Part shown: in pieces, positions 1-8,991 of the stretch
How positions within the stretch are numbered: the stretch's first letter is position 1
Layout of the letters: every line of letters begins with the position of its first letter
From: Methylophilaceae bacterium
GTDB taxonomy: Bacteria > Pseudomonadota > Gammaproteobacteria > Burkholderiales > Methylophilaceae
DNA length: 63,882 nt
Assembly: GCA_017858095.1 (NCBI GenBank)
Contig: JAFMCB010000005.1
Span: 1 to 63,882 of the forward strand
Reading direction: 5' to 3'
Position numbers and translations under genes: made by a program
The notes under the pieces: model-generated
Told to the model about the DNA's origin: nothing
Databases searched by the model: none
Seen by the model: only the letters and a program-made list of their open reading frames with translations

Positions 1-50
1 TGACCTTCGGGTTATGAGCCCGACGAGCTGCCAGACTGCTCCACCCCGCG
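1..50 (-). tRNA. tRNA-fMet (initiator), 5' part, cut by window edge
   Basis: Read on the minus strand, the sequence starts with CGCGGGG and continues into a D-arm, then an anticodon arm with stem GGG/CCC around loop CTCATAA, so the anticodon is CAT (complement of bases 14-16). The three consecutive G:C pairs in the anticodon stem and the 5' C are hallmarks of bacterial initiator tRNA. The variable loop, T-arm and acceptor 3' end lie outside the window. Confidence 0.93.
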
Positions 51-105
51 ATCGATAATCACGGCTATTTCTAGCCCTTTTGCATACATGACGCAAAGAG
101 GTGGA

Positions 106-135
106 ATTCTAGCATCTTTTTGAATTTTGTGTCAA
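106..135 (-). promoter_or_regulatory. Sigma-70 promoter of the tRNA-fMet gene
   Basis: On the minus strand a perfect -35 TTGACA (130-135) is followed by an 18-base spacer and a -10 TAGAAT (106-111), about 55 bases upstream of the mature tRNA end. A small hairpin (GGCTA/TAGCC, 63-76) lies in the leader between promoter and tRNA and could be part of the precursor that is trimmed. The promoter call rests on motif match and position only. Confidence 0.65.
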
Positions 136-156
136 TTTAAAAGACATTTTTTCTAT

Positions 157-229
157 AAAAAAACAGCTTAAAAAATTAACACCATGATCAACCAAATGTC
201 GTGTCTTTTCAGCGCAATACGCGAAAGAC
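157..229 (-). ncRNA. Candidate small RNA between htpG and tRNA-fMet
   Basis: No protein-coding frame is credible here. The transcript expected from the promoter at 235-263 would start near 229 and fold into a hairpin at 203-229 (outer stem GTCTTT/AAAGAC, inner CGC/GCG), then a weaker bulged hairpin at 179-204 (ACAC/GTGT plus CAT/ATG), followed by a run of six T (170-175) and, after a short break, seven more (157-163). The two hairpins share bases 203-204, so they would compete at the edge. This is an inference from promoter and fold; I do not recognise a known RNA family. It could instead be only the leader of the tRNA transcript. Confidence 0.35.
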
Positions 230-234
230 GCGAG

Positions 235-263
235 ACTATATCAAGCCACCTAGGGAATGTCAA
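235..263 (-). promoter_or_regulatory. Strong sigma-70-like promoter, target uncertain
   Basis: On the minus strand TTGACA (258-263), a 17-base spacer and TATAGT (235-240) make a near-consensus promoter, followed by the GC-rich discriminator CTCGCG, a feature of stringently controlled stable-RNA promoters. It lies beyond the 3' end of htpG and points toward tRNA-fMet, so it is either a distal tRNA promoter or the promoter of a separate small RNA. Confidence 0.55.
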
Positions 264-290
264 ACAAAAATAATAATTTTTACAATTATG

Positions 291-2171
291 TTACTTGATT
301 AACAATTGATTGATGCGTTTTACGTAGCTCACCGGGTCTTCCAGCTGTCCACCTTCGGCCAATACAGCCTGATCAAAAATGACCGCGGCGTATTCATCAA
401 ATTCTTGCGCGCTGGCATGCTTTTCTAATTTTTCAATCAGTGCATGTTTTGGGTTAATCTCCAGTACCGGTTTTGTCTCCGGCGTGTTTTGTCCTGCTGC
501 CTTGAGGATACGCTCTAAATTACCTGATATGTCATGCTCACCAACCACCAAGCACGATGGTGAATCGGTCAAGCGATGGGTGACTTTGACATCTTTTACT
601 TTGTCGCCCAGGGAAGCTTTAATTTTTTCTACCAACGACTTTGATTGTTCCTCAATTTTTTTCTTCTCTACTTTCTCTTTTTCTTCTTCAAGCTTCCCAA
701 GGTTTAATTCGCCCTTCGCAATGGATTGTAATTTTTTCCCATTAAATTCATGCAAGTTGGAAACTAACCATTCATCAACACGGTCACCGAGGATTAAGAC
801 TTCAATTTTTTTCTTACGGAAAATTTCCATGTGTGGGCTATTTTTTGCCGCCGCATGCGAATCCGCCGTAATGTAATAGATGGCCTCTTGCTCAGGCTTC
901 ATGCGGTCGATGTAATCTTGTAATGCAACATTTTCGTCCACCGACTCGTCATGTGTGCTGGCAAAACGAAGCAAGCCGGCGATTTTTTCTTTGTTGCTGA
1001 AATCCTCGGCAGGGCCTTCTTTCAAAACTTTGCCAAATTCTTGCCAAAACTTTTTGTAATCTTCCGGTTTTTTCTTAGCCATTTCCTCCAAAGACGCAAG
1101 GATACGCTTAACAGCACCTGACTTGATCGTTTCCACTTGCCGGCTATCTTGCAATATTTCGCGTGACACATTCAATGGCAGATCACTGCTATCAATAACA
1201 CCTTTAACAAAACGCAAGTATTGCGGCATCAACTTATCATTGGCCTCCATGATAAAAATACGTTTCACGTAAAGTTTGACGTTGTGATGACGTTCACGGT
1301 CATACAAATCAAAGGGCGCCTTGCTTGGGATATAAAATAAGGTGGTATATTCTTGTGTCCCCTCCACCCGGTTGTGAAAATACGCTAACGGGTCCTCGCT
1401 GTCATAGCTAATATTTTTATAAAACTCGTTATACTCTTTTGCCTTGATGTCTTTTTTATTGCGCGTCCAAAGTGCGGATGCATCGTTAATGGTCTCCTCT
1501 TCATCCAGCTGTACCGTCTCGCCATCTTTAAATTCGGTTTTTTTCATGACAATCGGTAATGTGATGTGGTCCGAGTATTTTTTAATCACTTCGCGTAAAC
1601 GCCAATCATCTAAGAATTCGTCTTCGTCTTTTTTTAAATGCAAGGTGACCGTTGTGCCCCGGTCTGACTTTGCTATCGCTTCCAAGGTAAATTCGCCATC
1701 ACCTTTTGATTGCCAACGGAAAGCGTCTTTTTCCCCTGCTTTTCGGGTCTCAAGGGTTACCTCGTCAGCAATAATAAATGCCGAATAGAAGCCCACACCA
1801 AACTGGCCAATTAAATGTGCGTCTTTCGCCTCATCACCACTGAGTTTGTTCAAAAATTCTTTGGTACCCGAGCGCGCAATGGTGCCGATATTCTCAACAA
1901 TATCCTCGCGACTCATGCCAATACCATTATCAACGATAGCTAGCGTACGGTTTTTCTTATCATAATTGACGTGAATCTTTAACTCCGACTGGCCTTCGTA
2001 TAACTTATTATCATTCAGCGCAGCAAAGCGTAATTTATCTGCCGCATCACTGGCATTAGAGATTAATTCACGAATCGCAATTTCTTTATTGCTGTAAAGC
2101 GAATGAATCATGAGGTGCAATAATTGTTTGACCTCAGTCTGAAAATTGAGTGTTTCTTTTTTGGTTGCCAT
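291..2171 (-). CDS. htpG: Molecular chaperone HtpG (bacterial Hsp90)
   Basis: ATP-dependent cytosolic chaperone of 626 residues, the normal size. The N-terminal GHKL ATPase domain shows the [14 protein letters not shown] helix, the DNGIGM motif and the [11 protein letters not shown] lid region; the middle and C-terminal dimerisation domains follow. I chose the ATG at 2171 ([10 protein letters not shown]), which fits the family; a TTG five codons upstream is in frame but would place the GGAA ribosome-binding signal inside the coding region. It is the last gene of the long minus-strand series after tcdA, and a sigma-32 promoter in the short gap upstream gives it independent heat induction. Confidence 0.97.
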   Translation of the reverse strand: MATKKETLNFQTEVKQLLHLMIHSLYSNKEIAIRELISNASDAADKLRFAALNDNKLYEGQSELKIHVNYDKKNRTLAIVDNGIGMSREDIVENIGTIARSGTKEFLNKLSGDEAKDAHLIGQFGVGFYSAFIIADEVTLETRKAGEKDAFRWQSKGDGEFTLEAIAKSDRGTTVTLHLKKDEDEFLDDWRLREVIKKYSDHITLPIVMKKTEFKDGETVQLDEEETINDASALWTRNKKDIKAKEYNEFYKNISYDSEDPLAYFHNRVEGTQEYTTLFYIPSKAPFDLYDRERHHNVKLYVKRIFIMEANDKLMPQYLRFVKGVIDSSDLPLNVSREILQDSRQVETIKSGAVKRILASLEEMAKKKPEDYKKFWQEFGKVLKEGPAEDFSNKEKIAGLLRFASTHDESVDENVALQDYIDRMKPEQEAIYYITADSHAAAKNSPHMEIFRKKKIEVLILGDRVDEWLVSNLHEFNGKKLQSIAKGELNLGKLEEEKEKVEKKKIEEQSKSLVEKIKASLGDKVKDVKVTHRLTDSPSCLVVGEHDISGNLERILKAAGQNTPETKPVLEINPKHALIEKLEKHASAQEFDEYAAVIFDQAVLAEGGQLEDPVSYVKRINQLLIK

Positions 2172-2211
2172 ATAAAGTTGTTCCAAGCTAATTAATAAAG
2201 TAGTTAGAAGA

Positions 2212-2239
2212 AGATGGGGTTAATTATTAAAATTTCAAG
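2212..2239 (-). promoter_or_regulatory. Sigma-32 (heat-shock) promoter of htpG
   Basis: Minus strand: CTTGAAA (2233-2239), 13-base spacer, CCCCATCT (2212-2219). This matches the RpoH consensus CTTGAAA-N13/14-CCCCATNT almost perfectly and sits 41 bases upstream of the htpG ATG, in the gap after the tcdA stop codon. Confidence 0.85.
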
Positions 2240-2248
2240 ATGTGCTGT

Positions 2249-2971
2249 TTAGAGTTGACTGAGAATATATGACACGGCAACCAAACCAAAGGTAGCCGTA
2301 ATATTCATACTGGAACCATAGCCATCACAGCTTAATCCGCCAGCCATGGGTTCGCTGTCACAGGTTGTTGGACGCTTAATTGGTTCGCTAGAAAAAACGG
2401 TCGGAATATTGGCTTTGAGTTTCTGTTGATTAAAATGTTGCCTTACCTTACTAATGAGGCGATCCCCCTGCGTTCTATGCAGCATATCCAGCTTAATTTG
2501 CGTTGGATCGCAACGTCCACCCGCACCGCCTGTTGTCACGACAGGGATTTGGTTCGCCTGACAAAACTCGAGAAGCGCAATTTTTACTTTAACTTGGTCC
2601 ATGGCATCCAAGATAAAATCATGTTTGTGCTGAATGAGGTTGGCTATATTTTCTAGCGTCAAAAACTCATCGACGCAATGTATTTTAGCCTCAGGATTGA
2701 TGGCATGCACTCGTTGTTGCATGGTTTCAATTTTTGATGCCCCTAATGTCGTGTCTAAGGCATGAATTTGCCGATTGATATTGGATTCTGCAATATGATC
2801 AAAATCGATTAATGTCATTGTGCCAATGCCATGCCGCGCTAATGATTCGACAGCCCACGAGCCAACCCCTCCGATACCGATAATACAAACGTGACTGTGT
2901 TGAAATTTTTCAAACTTTTTTTGTCCATAAAGACGAATAATGCCTGAAAAACGTCGTGCGTTATCCATCAT
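2249..2971 (-). CDS. tcdA: tRNA threonylcarbamoyladenosine dehydratase TcdA (CsdL, ThiF/E1-like)
   Basis: Predicted to cyclise t6A37 of ANN-decoding tRNAs to ct6A, using ATP to activate the carboxylate. The 240-residue protein has the ThiF/E1 Rossmann start GIGGVGSWAVESLARHG near residues 32-48, then IDFDHIAESNINRQIHA, the TTGGAGGRCDPTQI segment and the CsdL-type C-terminus. Its ATG overlaps the acpS stop by four bases (ATGA), so the two are translationally coupled. A second Met directly follows the first. General ThiF-family adenylation of another substrate is the only serious alternative. Confidence 0.9.
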   Translation of the reverse strand: MMDNARRFSGIIRLYGQKKFEKFQHSHVCIIGIGGVGSWAVESLARHGIGTMTLIDFDHIAESNINRQIHALDTTLGASKIETMQQRVHAINPEAKIHCVDEFLTLENIANLIQHKHDFILDAMDQVKVKIALLEFCQANQIPVVTTGGAGGRCDPTQIKLDMLHRTQGDRLISKVRQHFNQQKLKANIPTVFSSEPIKRPTTCDSEPMAGGLSCDGYGSSMNITATFGLVAVSYILSQL

Positions 2972-3351
2972 GCTTGGGTTTCAAGAATGACAAAGGCGAC
3001 AGCAATATTTTTTTCATCCGAGATAGAGAGGTGACACCGTGAGATCTTTGACTGCTTTAAAATCATCTCAATCTTGCTGTGCAGTTTAAAACTGGGTTTG
3101 CCCAATGTATCGTGCACCACCTCGATCGATTGCAGATTAATATCGCCACGTAAGCCTTGGCCAATGGCTTTTGCAAAAGCCTCTTTTGCCGCAAAACGCT
3201 TGGCTAAAAAATTTTCTTTGATTGTGACGCTTTGATAGGTTTGCATTTCCGCGGCTGTCAGTATTTTTTTGGCCAGCTGATCCCCAAACTTACTTAATGA
3301 TTCTTTGATACGCATCACTTCGACCACATCGGTACCAATACCAAAAATCAT
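2968..3351 (-). CDS. acpS: Holo-[acyl-carrier-protein] synthase
   Basis: Transfers 4'-phosphopantetheine from CoA to apo-ACP, activating fatty-acid synthesis. The protein has 127 residues, the family's usual size, with the N-terminal GIGTDVVEV motif (metal-binding Asp) and the RFAAKEAFAKA signature. The start at 3351 gives MIFGIGTD; in-frame codons upstream belong to pdxJ territory and lack similarity to the family. The start overlaps the pdxJ stop by four bases (ATGA) and its stop overlaps tcdA in the same way. The pdxJ-acpS pair is a classic proteobacterial arrangement. Confidence 0.96.
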   Translation of the reverse strand: MIFGIGTDVVEVMRIKESLSKFGDQLAKKILTAAEMQTYQSVTIKENFLAKRFAAKEAFAKAIGQGLRGDINLQSIEVVHDTLGKPSFKLHSKIEMILKQSKISRCHLSISDEKNIAVAFVILETQA

Positions 3352-4073
3352 CGTTTCTGTCCTTCGTCCATGCATTGTTTCATTAATTGGATTGCATTTT
3401 CCCAACCGATAAATATCGCCTTAGCAACAATGGCATGGCCAATATTCAATTCATCAATTTGTTTGATTTGTGCAATCTGTTGCACATTCTCGTAGTGCAA
3501 ACCATGTCCCGCATTGACCACCAAGCCTTTCTCTTGCGCATAAGCAGAAATCATTTTAATTTTGTTTAATTCCTGTTGCTGCAAATTAGCATCAGTCAAA
3601 TTAGCATAATGTCCCGTATGAATTTCAATCACGGGTGCGCCTAATTTTGCGGTTGCATCCACCTGCGCTTTATCCGGTGCAATAAATAACGACACACGAA
3701 TATCAGCTTCTTTTAGTGCCTGTGTGATTTTTTCAATTTGCTGGTAATGTGTAATGACATCCAGACCGCCCTCCGTTGTCCTTTCTTCGCGACGTTCTGG
3801 TACCAGACATACATCTTGCGGTGCAACATCGAGGGCGATGGCCAACATTTCTGCAGTAGCCGCCATCTCAAGATTCATTTTTGTTGTCAGTAAAGGTTTT
3901 AGTTCATACAAATCACGATCTTGCATGTGTCGCCTGTCTTCACGCAAGTGCAAAGTGATGCTATCAGCACCCGCCTGCTCGGCCAACGTGGCGGCTTCTA
4001 GAATGCTGGGGTAGTCTGTGCCACGGGCCTGCCGAATAGTAGCAATATGATCAATATTTACGCCTAACTTCAT
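3348..4073 (-). CDS. pdxJ: Pyridoxine 5'-phosphate synthase PdxJ
   Basis: Condenses 1-deoxyxylulose 5-phosphate with 3-amino-2-oxopropyl phosphate in the last ring-forming step of the DXP-dependent vitamin B6 pathway. The 241-residue TIM-barrel protein shows the family start LGVNIDHIATIRQARGT, the HLREDRRHMQDRD segment with catalytic His/Arg residues, CLVPERREERTTEGGLDV and the C-terminal ELNIGHAIVAKAIFIG. It lies between recO (3-base gap) and acpS (4-base overlap). Confidence 0.97.
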   Translation of the reverse strand: MKLGVNIDHIATIRQARGTDYPSILEAATLAEQAGADSITLHLREDRRHMQDRDLYELKPLLTTKMNLEMAATAEMLAIALDVAPQDVCLVPERREERTTEGGLDVITHYQQIEKITQALKEADIRVSLFIAPDKAQVDATAKLGAPVIEIHTGHYANLTDANLQQQELNKIKMISAYAQEKGLVVNAGHGLHYENVQQIAQIKQIDELNIGHAIVAKAIFIGWENAIQLMKQCMDEGQKR

Positions 4074-4076
4074 GCT

Positions 4077-4790
4077 TTAATCGGTCTCCAATTCCGTGAA
4101 TAATTTTTTTGAATTTAACGGTTTATCACCCAAGTAAAATGCAATTAAGTAACGCATCAGTTGTTTGCTTTGTTTTTCCGTCGTCGCATCGTCGTAATAA
4201 TTTTTTGCCATATCAATTAAGGTTTTACCGCTGACGTTAATGGCATCGCTATTTTTTTTAATTTTACTTGCGCCGTAACCGACGGCATAAAAATAATTGC
4301 AATTTAAATCAATACTTTCCCCGTTTATATCACGATCCAAGGGCACTTGATAGCCTAATTCTTGCAGCAAGTTTAATTCAAACTGCCTTAAGACAACCGC
4401 TAATGCCTTGCCCTCCGCTAATTTTTTGATTGCCCGATCATAAAAGTCAAATAATTTTTCATGTGGATCCTCACGCGGTAACAATCTTAATAACAGTTCA
4501 TTCATGTAAAAACCACAGACGAGCGCATCCCCTTCTAGCGAAATTAAGGCGTTACTCCATTCCAAGCTATGCAGTGTCTTTAATTCTTGATTGCCAGACC
4601 ATGTTGCTTGTAATCCCTGGAAAGATTGCAACATACCTCTTAATGAAGAGCGTGGTCGCCGAGCCCCTTTTGCAACGACAGAAACACGACCCAAAGGTTG
4701 GGTAAATAATTCGACAATTAAGCTCGTCTCTTTAAAGGGATAGGTATGCAGGATATAGACTGCTTGATTTTCTTGTTTCGTGTAAGCCAT
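4077..4790 (-). CDS. recO: DNA repair protein RecO
   Basis: Recombination mediator of the RecFOR pathway that loads RecA on SSB-coated single-stranded DNA. The 237-residue protein has an N-terminal OB-fold (ending near VAKGARRPRSSLRGMLQ) and a helical C-terminal domain. I used the ATG at 4790 (MAYTKQENQ), four bases after the era stop; a TTG at 4805 would extend it by five residues into era with no better ribosome-binding site. The C-terminal domain does not show an obvious four-cysteine zinc motif. It follows era in the conserved rnc-era-recO order. Confidence 0.93.
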   Translation of the reverse strand: MAYTKQENQAVYILHTYPFKETSLIVELFTQPLGRVSVVAKGARRPRSSLRGMLQSFQGLQATWSGNQELKTLHSLEWSNALISLEGDALVCGFYMNELLLRLLPREDPHEKLFDFYDRAIKKLAEGKALAVVLRQFELNLLQELGYQVPLDRDINGESIDLNCNYFYAVGYGASKIKKNSDAINVSGKTLIDMAKNYYDDATTEKQSKQLMRYLIAFYLGDKPLNSKKLFTELETD

Positions 4791-4794
4791 GCTC

Positions 4795-5685
4795 TTATAA
4801 ACCAAGTGATTTTAATGCGCGCTGGTCATCGGCCCAACCCTTTTGGACTTTTACCCAAACCTCAAGCCACACTTTGCTTCCAAAAAGCTTTTCCATGTCT
4901 TGTCTTGCTTTACTTGATATTTCCTTTAAGCGCTCACCTTTTTTGCCAATAATCATGGGTTTGTGAGAATCTCGATCAACAATAATGGCAGCAAAAATTC
5001 GACGCAGCCCTTCCTCCGTTTGCTCAAATTTTTCAATTTCAACCGCCATGGAATAAGGTAATTCTTGGCCCGTGAGCCGGAAGACTTTTTCTCGAATAAT
5101 TTCAGCGGCTAAAAAACGTTCATTTTTGTCTGTCAATTCATCGGCTTCATAAACAAAGTCGTGCTCTGGCAAAAATTGCGCAATCACCGCCATGGTCTCA
5201 TTCAAATTAAATTTTTTCTTAATGCTAATCGGCAGGATTGCTTCAAAACGACCACGCTTCTGATAATCGTCAATAAAACTCAATAATTTATTTTTATCTT
5301 TGATTAAGTCGATTTTATTCATAGCAAGAATGGCGGGTGTCTCTTTAGGTATCATTTGCATGATTTTTTCATCAATTTCATCAATAAAGCTGGGGGTGGT
5401 TAAATGCAAAACAACATCAACCTCTTTGAGAGCGTTAACAACCGACTGATTCAAACCACGATTCATCATATTCAGGTGTTTGGTTTGGTAGCCTGGCGTA
5501 TCAACAAAAATAAATTGTGTCTCATCGGTAGTATGGATACCTAGCAATTGATAACGAGTGGTTTGTGCTTTCCTAGAAGTGATACTTAATTTGGTACCGA
5601 CAAAATGATTTAGTAAGGTTGATTTACCAACATTCGGTTGCCCAATGATAGCGACGGTGCCACATTTTTTTTTCGCTGCCATCAT
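4795..5685 (-). CDS. era: GTPase Era
   Basis: Essential Ras-like GTPase that binds the 3' end of 16S rRNA and assists 30S assembly. The 296-residue protein shows G1 GQPNVGKS, G3 DTPG and G4 NKID, followed by a C-terminal KH domain with the signature MIIGKKGERLKEI. The ATG overlaps the rnc stop as ATGA, and a second Met follows directly. Its position after RNase III fits coupled rRNA processing and subunit assembly. Confidence 0.98.
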   Translation of the reverse strand: MMAAKKKCGTVAIIGQPNVGKSTLLNHFVGTKLSITSRKAQTTRYQLLGIHTTDETQFIFVDTPGYQTKHLNMMNRGLNQSVVNALKEVDVVLHLTTPSFIDEIDEKIMQMIPKETPAILAMNKIDLIKDKNKLLSFIDDYQKRGRFEAILPISIKKKFNLNETMAVIAQFLPEHDFVYEADELTDKNERFLAAEIIREKVFRLTGQELPYSMAVEIEKFEQTEEGLRRIFAAIIVDRDSHKPMIIGKKGERLKEISSKARQDMEKLFGSKVWLEVWVKVQKGWADDQRALKSLGL

Positions 5686-6371
5686 GATTGAATTTTTTTT
5701 ATAAGTTCAATTGCTCTCAATGCCGCCTGCTGCTCAGCTTCTTTTCTGCTTGTTGCTTGGCCCGTGGAATGAATACCTAATTTTTCAATTTCACAAACTA
5801 CATCAAACATTTGTGCATGCGCTTCACCTGTAATTGCCGCAATTAAATACTTGGGTCGAGAAATCTGTTGGGCTTGCAACAATTCCTGCAAGAGTGATTT
5901 GGCATCCTTATCAATTTTTTTAGGATCAATGTCATTAATTAATTCTTTAAACCATTGCCCAATCAATCGTTGCACCGTCGCCAAATTTGCATCCAAGTAA
6001 ATGGCTGCTATGAGCGCTTCCAGACAATCGGCTAAGATGGAAGGCCGACGCCAGCCTGCGCTTTTTAATTCCCCTTCACCCAGCTGCATAAAGCTTCCTA
6101 AGTCTAACTGAGTCGCAATATCGCTTAATGTTTTTGATTTTACTAAATCCGAACGCAATCGACTTAAGTCACCCTCGGGTAATAACGAAAATGTATCAAA
6201 TAAAATTTCAGCCACAATAAAATTTAAAATACTGTCGCCCAAAAACTCTAATCTTTCATTATTTTTTGCCTTAAAACTTCGGTGCGTTAAGGCTTGCTCA
6301 AGTAAACTCGGATCAGTAAACGTATAGTTTATTTTTTTTTCTAATTGTTCTACGAGGCGTTTATCTATCAT
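5682..6371 (-). CDS. rnc: Ribonuclease III
   Basis: Cleaves double-stranded RNA during rRNA maturation and mRNA turnover. The 229-residue protein has the catalytic signature ERLEFLGDSIL near residues 39-49, a second acidic cluster in the DCLEALIAAIYLD segment, and a C-terminal double-stranded RNA-binding domain (from about residue 155) ending in SRKEAEQQAALRAIELI. Start and stop interlock with neighbours: its ATG shares a base with the lepB stop (TAATG) and its stop overlaps era. Confidence 0.98.
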   Translation of the reverse strand: MIDKRLVEQLEKKINYTFTDPSLLEQALTHRSFKAKNNERLEFLGDSILNFIVAEILFDTFSLLPEGDLSRLRSDLVKSKTLSDIATQLDLGSFMQLGEGELKSAGWRRPSILADCLEALIAAIYLDANLATVQRLIGQWFKELINDIDPKKIDKDAKSLLQELLQAQQISRPKYLIAAITGEAHAQMFDVVCEIEKLGIHSTGQATSRKEAEQQAALRAIELIKKIQS

Positions 6372-7114
6372 TACTTAATTAAATCACCCATTCTCGACGG
6401 CTCACTAAAATTAAGCCATATCACCCAGGCTTTGCCTACCAAATATTCTTCCGGCACGAAACCCCAAACACGACTGTCAGAAGAATTGTCTCGGTTATCC
6501 CCCATAGCTAAATAATGGCCTGCGGGCACGGTAAATTGGTAATCGTTGTCAGGCAAATCATGGATTAATATTGAATATTCGTGGCTACCTAACGTTTCAA
6601 CGTACTCTTTTGCATTCGCCACTTGAAAATCATTCATGTTGTAAAGATAATTATCCGTAAATTTCTTGCTTACCAATTCACCATTCACGAAGAGCTCTTT
6701 TGCTTCATAACGAATCTCATCGCCCGGCAGACCAATTACCCGTTTAATGTAATCAATGCTTGGATCTTTCGGGTAGTGAAAAACAAAAACCTCGCCGCGC
6801 TCCGGTAACCCTGTGGGGATTAGTTCAATATTGAAAACGGGTAATCGCAATCCGTAACTAAATTTGTTTACCGCAATAAAGTCACCCGCAATCAACGTTG
6901 GCATCATGGAGCCGGATGGTATTTTAAAAGGCTCAACAATAAAAGTACGGATGACAAACACCAAAAGAAGGATGGGAAAGAAACTCTTCGCATACTCAAT
7001 AATAATATGATCTTTCTGCTCTGGTTTTTTTTTGGATTTTAAAAAAACCAAATCAACCAGCCAAATAATCCCGGTCAAAAAAGTTGCGGCCATTAAGATT
7101 GCAGCAAAAATCAT
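6371..7114 (-). CDS. lepB: Signal peptidase I (leader peptidase)
   Basis: Inner-membrane serine protease that removes signal peptides from exported proteins. The 247-residue protein has two N-terminal hydrophobic segments (about residues 1-25 and 44-60), the catalytic Ser69 in PSGSMMPTL, general-base Lys124 in YIKRVIGLPGD and the GDNRDNSSDSR box near the C-terminus. Start and stop share single bases with lepA and rnc (TAATG junctions), so the block lepA-lepB-rnc is tightly coupled. Confidence 0.97.
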   Translation of the reverse strand: MIFAAILMAATFLTGIIWLVDLVFLKSKKKPEQKDHIIIEYAKSFFPILLLVFVIRTFIVEPFKIPSGSMMPTLIAGDFIAVNKFSYGLRLPVFNIELIPTGLPERGEVFVFHYPKDPSIDYIKRVIGLPGDEIRYEAKELFVNGELVSKKFTDNYLYNMNDFQVANAKEYVETLGSHEYSILIHDLPDNDYQFTVPAGHYLAMGDNRDNSSDSRVWGFVPEEYLVGKAWVIWLNFSEPSRMGDLIK

Positions 7115-8904
7115 TATTCATCCACCTGTAATATTGCTAAAAATGCTTCTTGCGGGATTTCTACATTACCGACCTGTTTCATGCGTTTTTTTCCCGCCTT
7201 TTGTTTTTCTAATAATTTTCTTTTTCTAGAGACGTCGCCACCATAACATTTTGCCAATACATTTTTGCGCATGGCTTTGACCGTTTCTCTGGCAATAATA
7301 TTTGCTCCAATTGCCGCCTGAATAGCAACATCAAACATTTGCCGTGGAATCAATTGCCGCATCTTGGCGGCCAATTCGCGGGCTCTAAATTGACTATTGG
7401 ATCGATGCACAATCAATGACAACGCATCGACACGGTCTCCATTCACCATAATATCGAGTTTTACCAAATCTGCGGCACGAAATTCAACAAATTCGTAATC
7501 CATCGATGCATAACCTCTGGATACTGATTTTAACCGATCAAAAAAATCAAGTACCACCTCATTTAACGGGATGTCATAGGTTAACATCACCTGCCTACCC
7601 ATGTATTGCATATTTTTTTGTAAGCCACGCTTGCCATTGGCTAGCGTCATGACAGGACCGACATACTCATTCGGCAACAATATATTAAGTTGGATAATTG
7701 GCTCACGAATCTCTTCTATTTTTGATAAATCAGGCAGTCGAGATGGATTTTCAATAAATTGTGTTTCTCCATTTTTTAGCAACAATTCATAAACCACCGT
7801 TGGTGCAGTGGTAATTAACTCCATCTCATATTCTCGTTCAAGGCGCTCTTGAACGATATCCATATGCAATAAGCCTAAAAAGCCACAACGAAAACCGTAG
7901 CCTAATGCCGTGGAATTTTCCGCCTCAAATGACAGTGAGGAGTCGTTTAATTGCAATTTTTCCAACGCCGTTCGTAACCCATCAAACTGGTTTGACTCAA
8001 TGGGATAGAGTCCTGCAAACACTTGTGGCTTTATTTCCTTAAAACCTGGTAATGCCTTATCAGCTCTATTGTTGGCTAGTGTAATCGTGTCACCCACTTT
8101 AGCGCTGGACAATTCTTTAATGCCTGCAACAACAAACCCTACTTCACCTGCTGAGAGCGATTCCATCGGTACTGATTTTGGCGTAAACACACCCAGTTGC
8201 TCACAGACATACTCGTCGTGCGTTGCCATCAAACGAATTTTATCTTTGCCTTTTAATTGCCCATCTTTCACTCGGACCAACATGACAACACCAACATAAT
8301 TATCAAACCATGCATCAATAATTAATGCTTTCAAAGGTTTCTCTCGATCACCTTCAGGGGGAGGAATGGTGTTTACAACCTTTTCTAAAATTTCTTGGAT
8401 ACCTAAACCTGTTTTTGCTGAACACGGAATCGCCGTTGATGCATCAATACCTATGACATCTTCGATCTCTTTTTTAACCCGCTCTGGGTCCGCTGATGCT
8501 AAATCCATTTTATTTAATACTGAGAATACCTCGACCCCTTGATCTAACGCGGTATAACAATTGGCCACGGTTTGCGCTTCAACACCTTGCGATGCATCGA
8601 CAACAAGAATACCGCCCTCACAAGCAGCCAAAGAGCGGCTAACTTCATAGGTAAAGTCAACATGGCCTGGCGTATCAATCAAATTAAATGTATAAATTTG
8701 TTTATCTAACGCTTGATATTTCAGTGTGACGGTTTGCGCTTTGATGGTGATGCCGCGTTCGCGCTCAAGGTCCATAGAATCCAATACTTGTTCCTCCATC
8801 TCGCGTTCGGTCAAGCCACCACAGTGATGAATAATTCTATCTGCCAGGGTGGATTTACCATGATCAATATGGGCAATGATTGAGAAATTTCTGATTGATT
8901 TCAT
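7114..8904 (-). CDS. lepA: Elongation factor 4 (LepA)
   Basis: Translational GTPase related to EF-G that acts on ribosomes in initiation and back-translocation. At 596 residues it has the full LepA layout: G1 [11 protein letters not shown]3 DTPGH, G4 NKMD, domains II-III and V, and the LepA-specific C-terminal domain with the conserved [17 protein letters not shown] stretch that contacts tRNA. It starts a short way below a strong hairpin that separates it from degQ. Confidence 0.98.
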   Translation of the reverse strand: MKSIRNFSIIAHIDHGKSTLADRIIHHCGGLTEREMEEQVLDSMDLERERGITIKAQTVTLKYQALDKQIYTFNLIDTPGHVDFTYEVSRSLAACEGGILVVDASQGVEAQTVANCYTALDQGVEVFSVLNKMDLASADPERVKKEIEDVIGIDASTAIPCSAKTGLGIQEILEKVVNTIPPPEGDREKPLKALIIDAWFDNYVGVVMLVRVKDGQLKGKDKIRLMATHDEYVCEQLGVFTPKSVPMESLSAGEVGFVVAGIKELSSAKVGDTITLANNRADKALPGFKEIKPQVFAGLYPIESNQFDGLRTALEKLQLNDSSLSFEAENSTALGYGFRCGFLGLLHMDIVQERLEREYEMELITTAPTVVYELLLKNGETQFIENPSRLPDLSKIEEIREPIIQLNILLPNEYVGPVMTLANGKRGLQKNMQYMGRQVMLTYDIPLNEVVLDFFDRLKSVSRGYASMDYEFVEFRAADLVKLDIMVNGDRVDALSLIVHRSNSQFRARELAAKMRQLIPRQMFDVAIQAAIGANIIARETVKAMRKNVLAKCYGGDVSRKRKLLEKQKAGKKRMKQVGNVEIPQEAFLAILQVDE

Positions 8905-8927
8905 AGTGTCGATTCAATGTAAATAAT

Positions 8928-8950
8928 AAAAGGCGCAACATGCGCCTTTT
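8928..8950. terminator. Intrinsic terminator between degQ and lepA
   Basis: A perfect 10-base inverted repeat (AAAAGGCGCA / TGCGCCTTTT) with a three-base loop. T-tracts on both sides make it look bidirectional. In context it would end the sigma-E operon after degQ or limit read-through into lepA. Confidence 0.75.
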
Positions 8951-8959
8951 AATTACGGA

Positions 8960-8989
8960 ATTCTACAGGAATTTTAATTAGAGCAGCAA
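8960..8989 (-). promoter_or_regulatory. Possible lepA promoter
   Basis: Minus strand TTGCTG (8984-8989), 18-base spacer, TAGAAT (8960-8965). It lies just after the degQ stop, so the terminator hairpin at 8928-8950 would fall at the very start of the transcript. Motif evidence only. Confidence 0.35.
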
Positions 8990-8991
8990 CG

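Noticed and set aside
379-876. Long open frame antisense to htpG (similar ones lie opposite ftsH, edd, degQ)
   Set aside because: They mirror the codon structure of the real gene, show no recognisable domain and have no ribosome-binding site.
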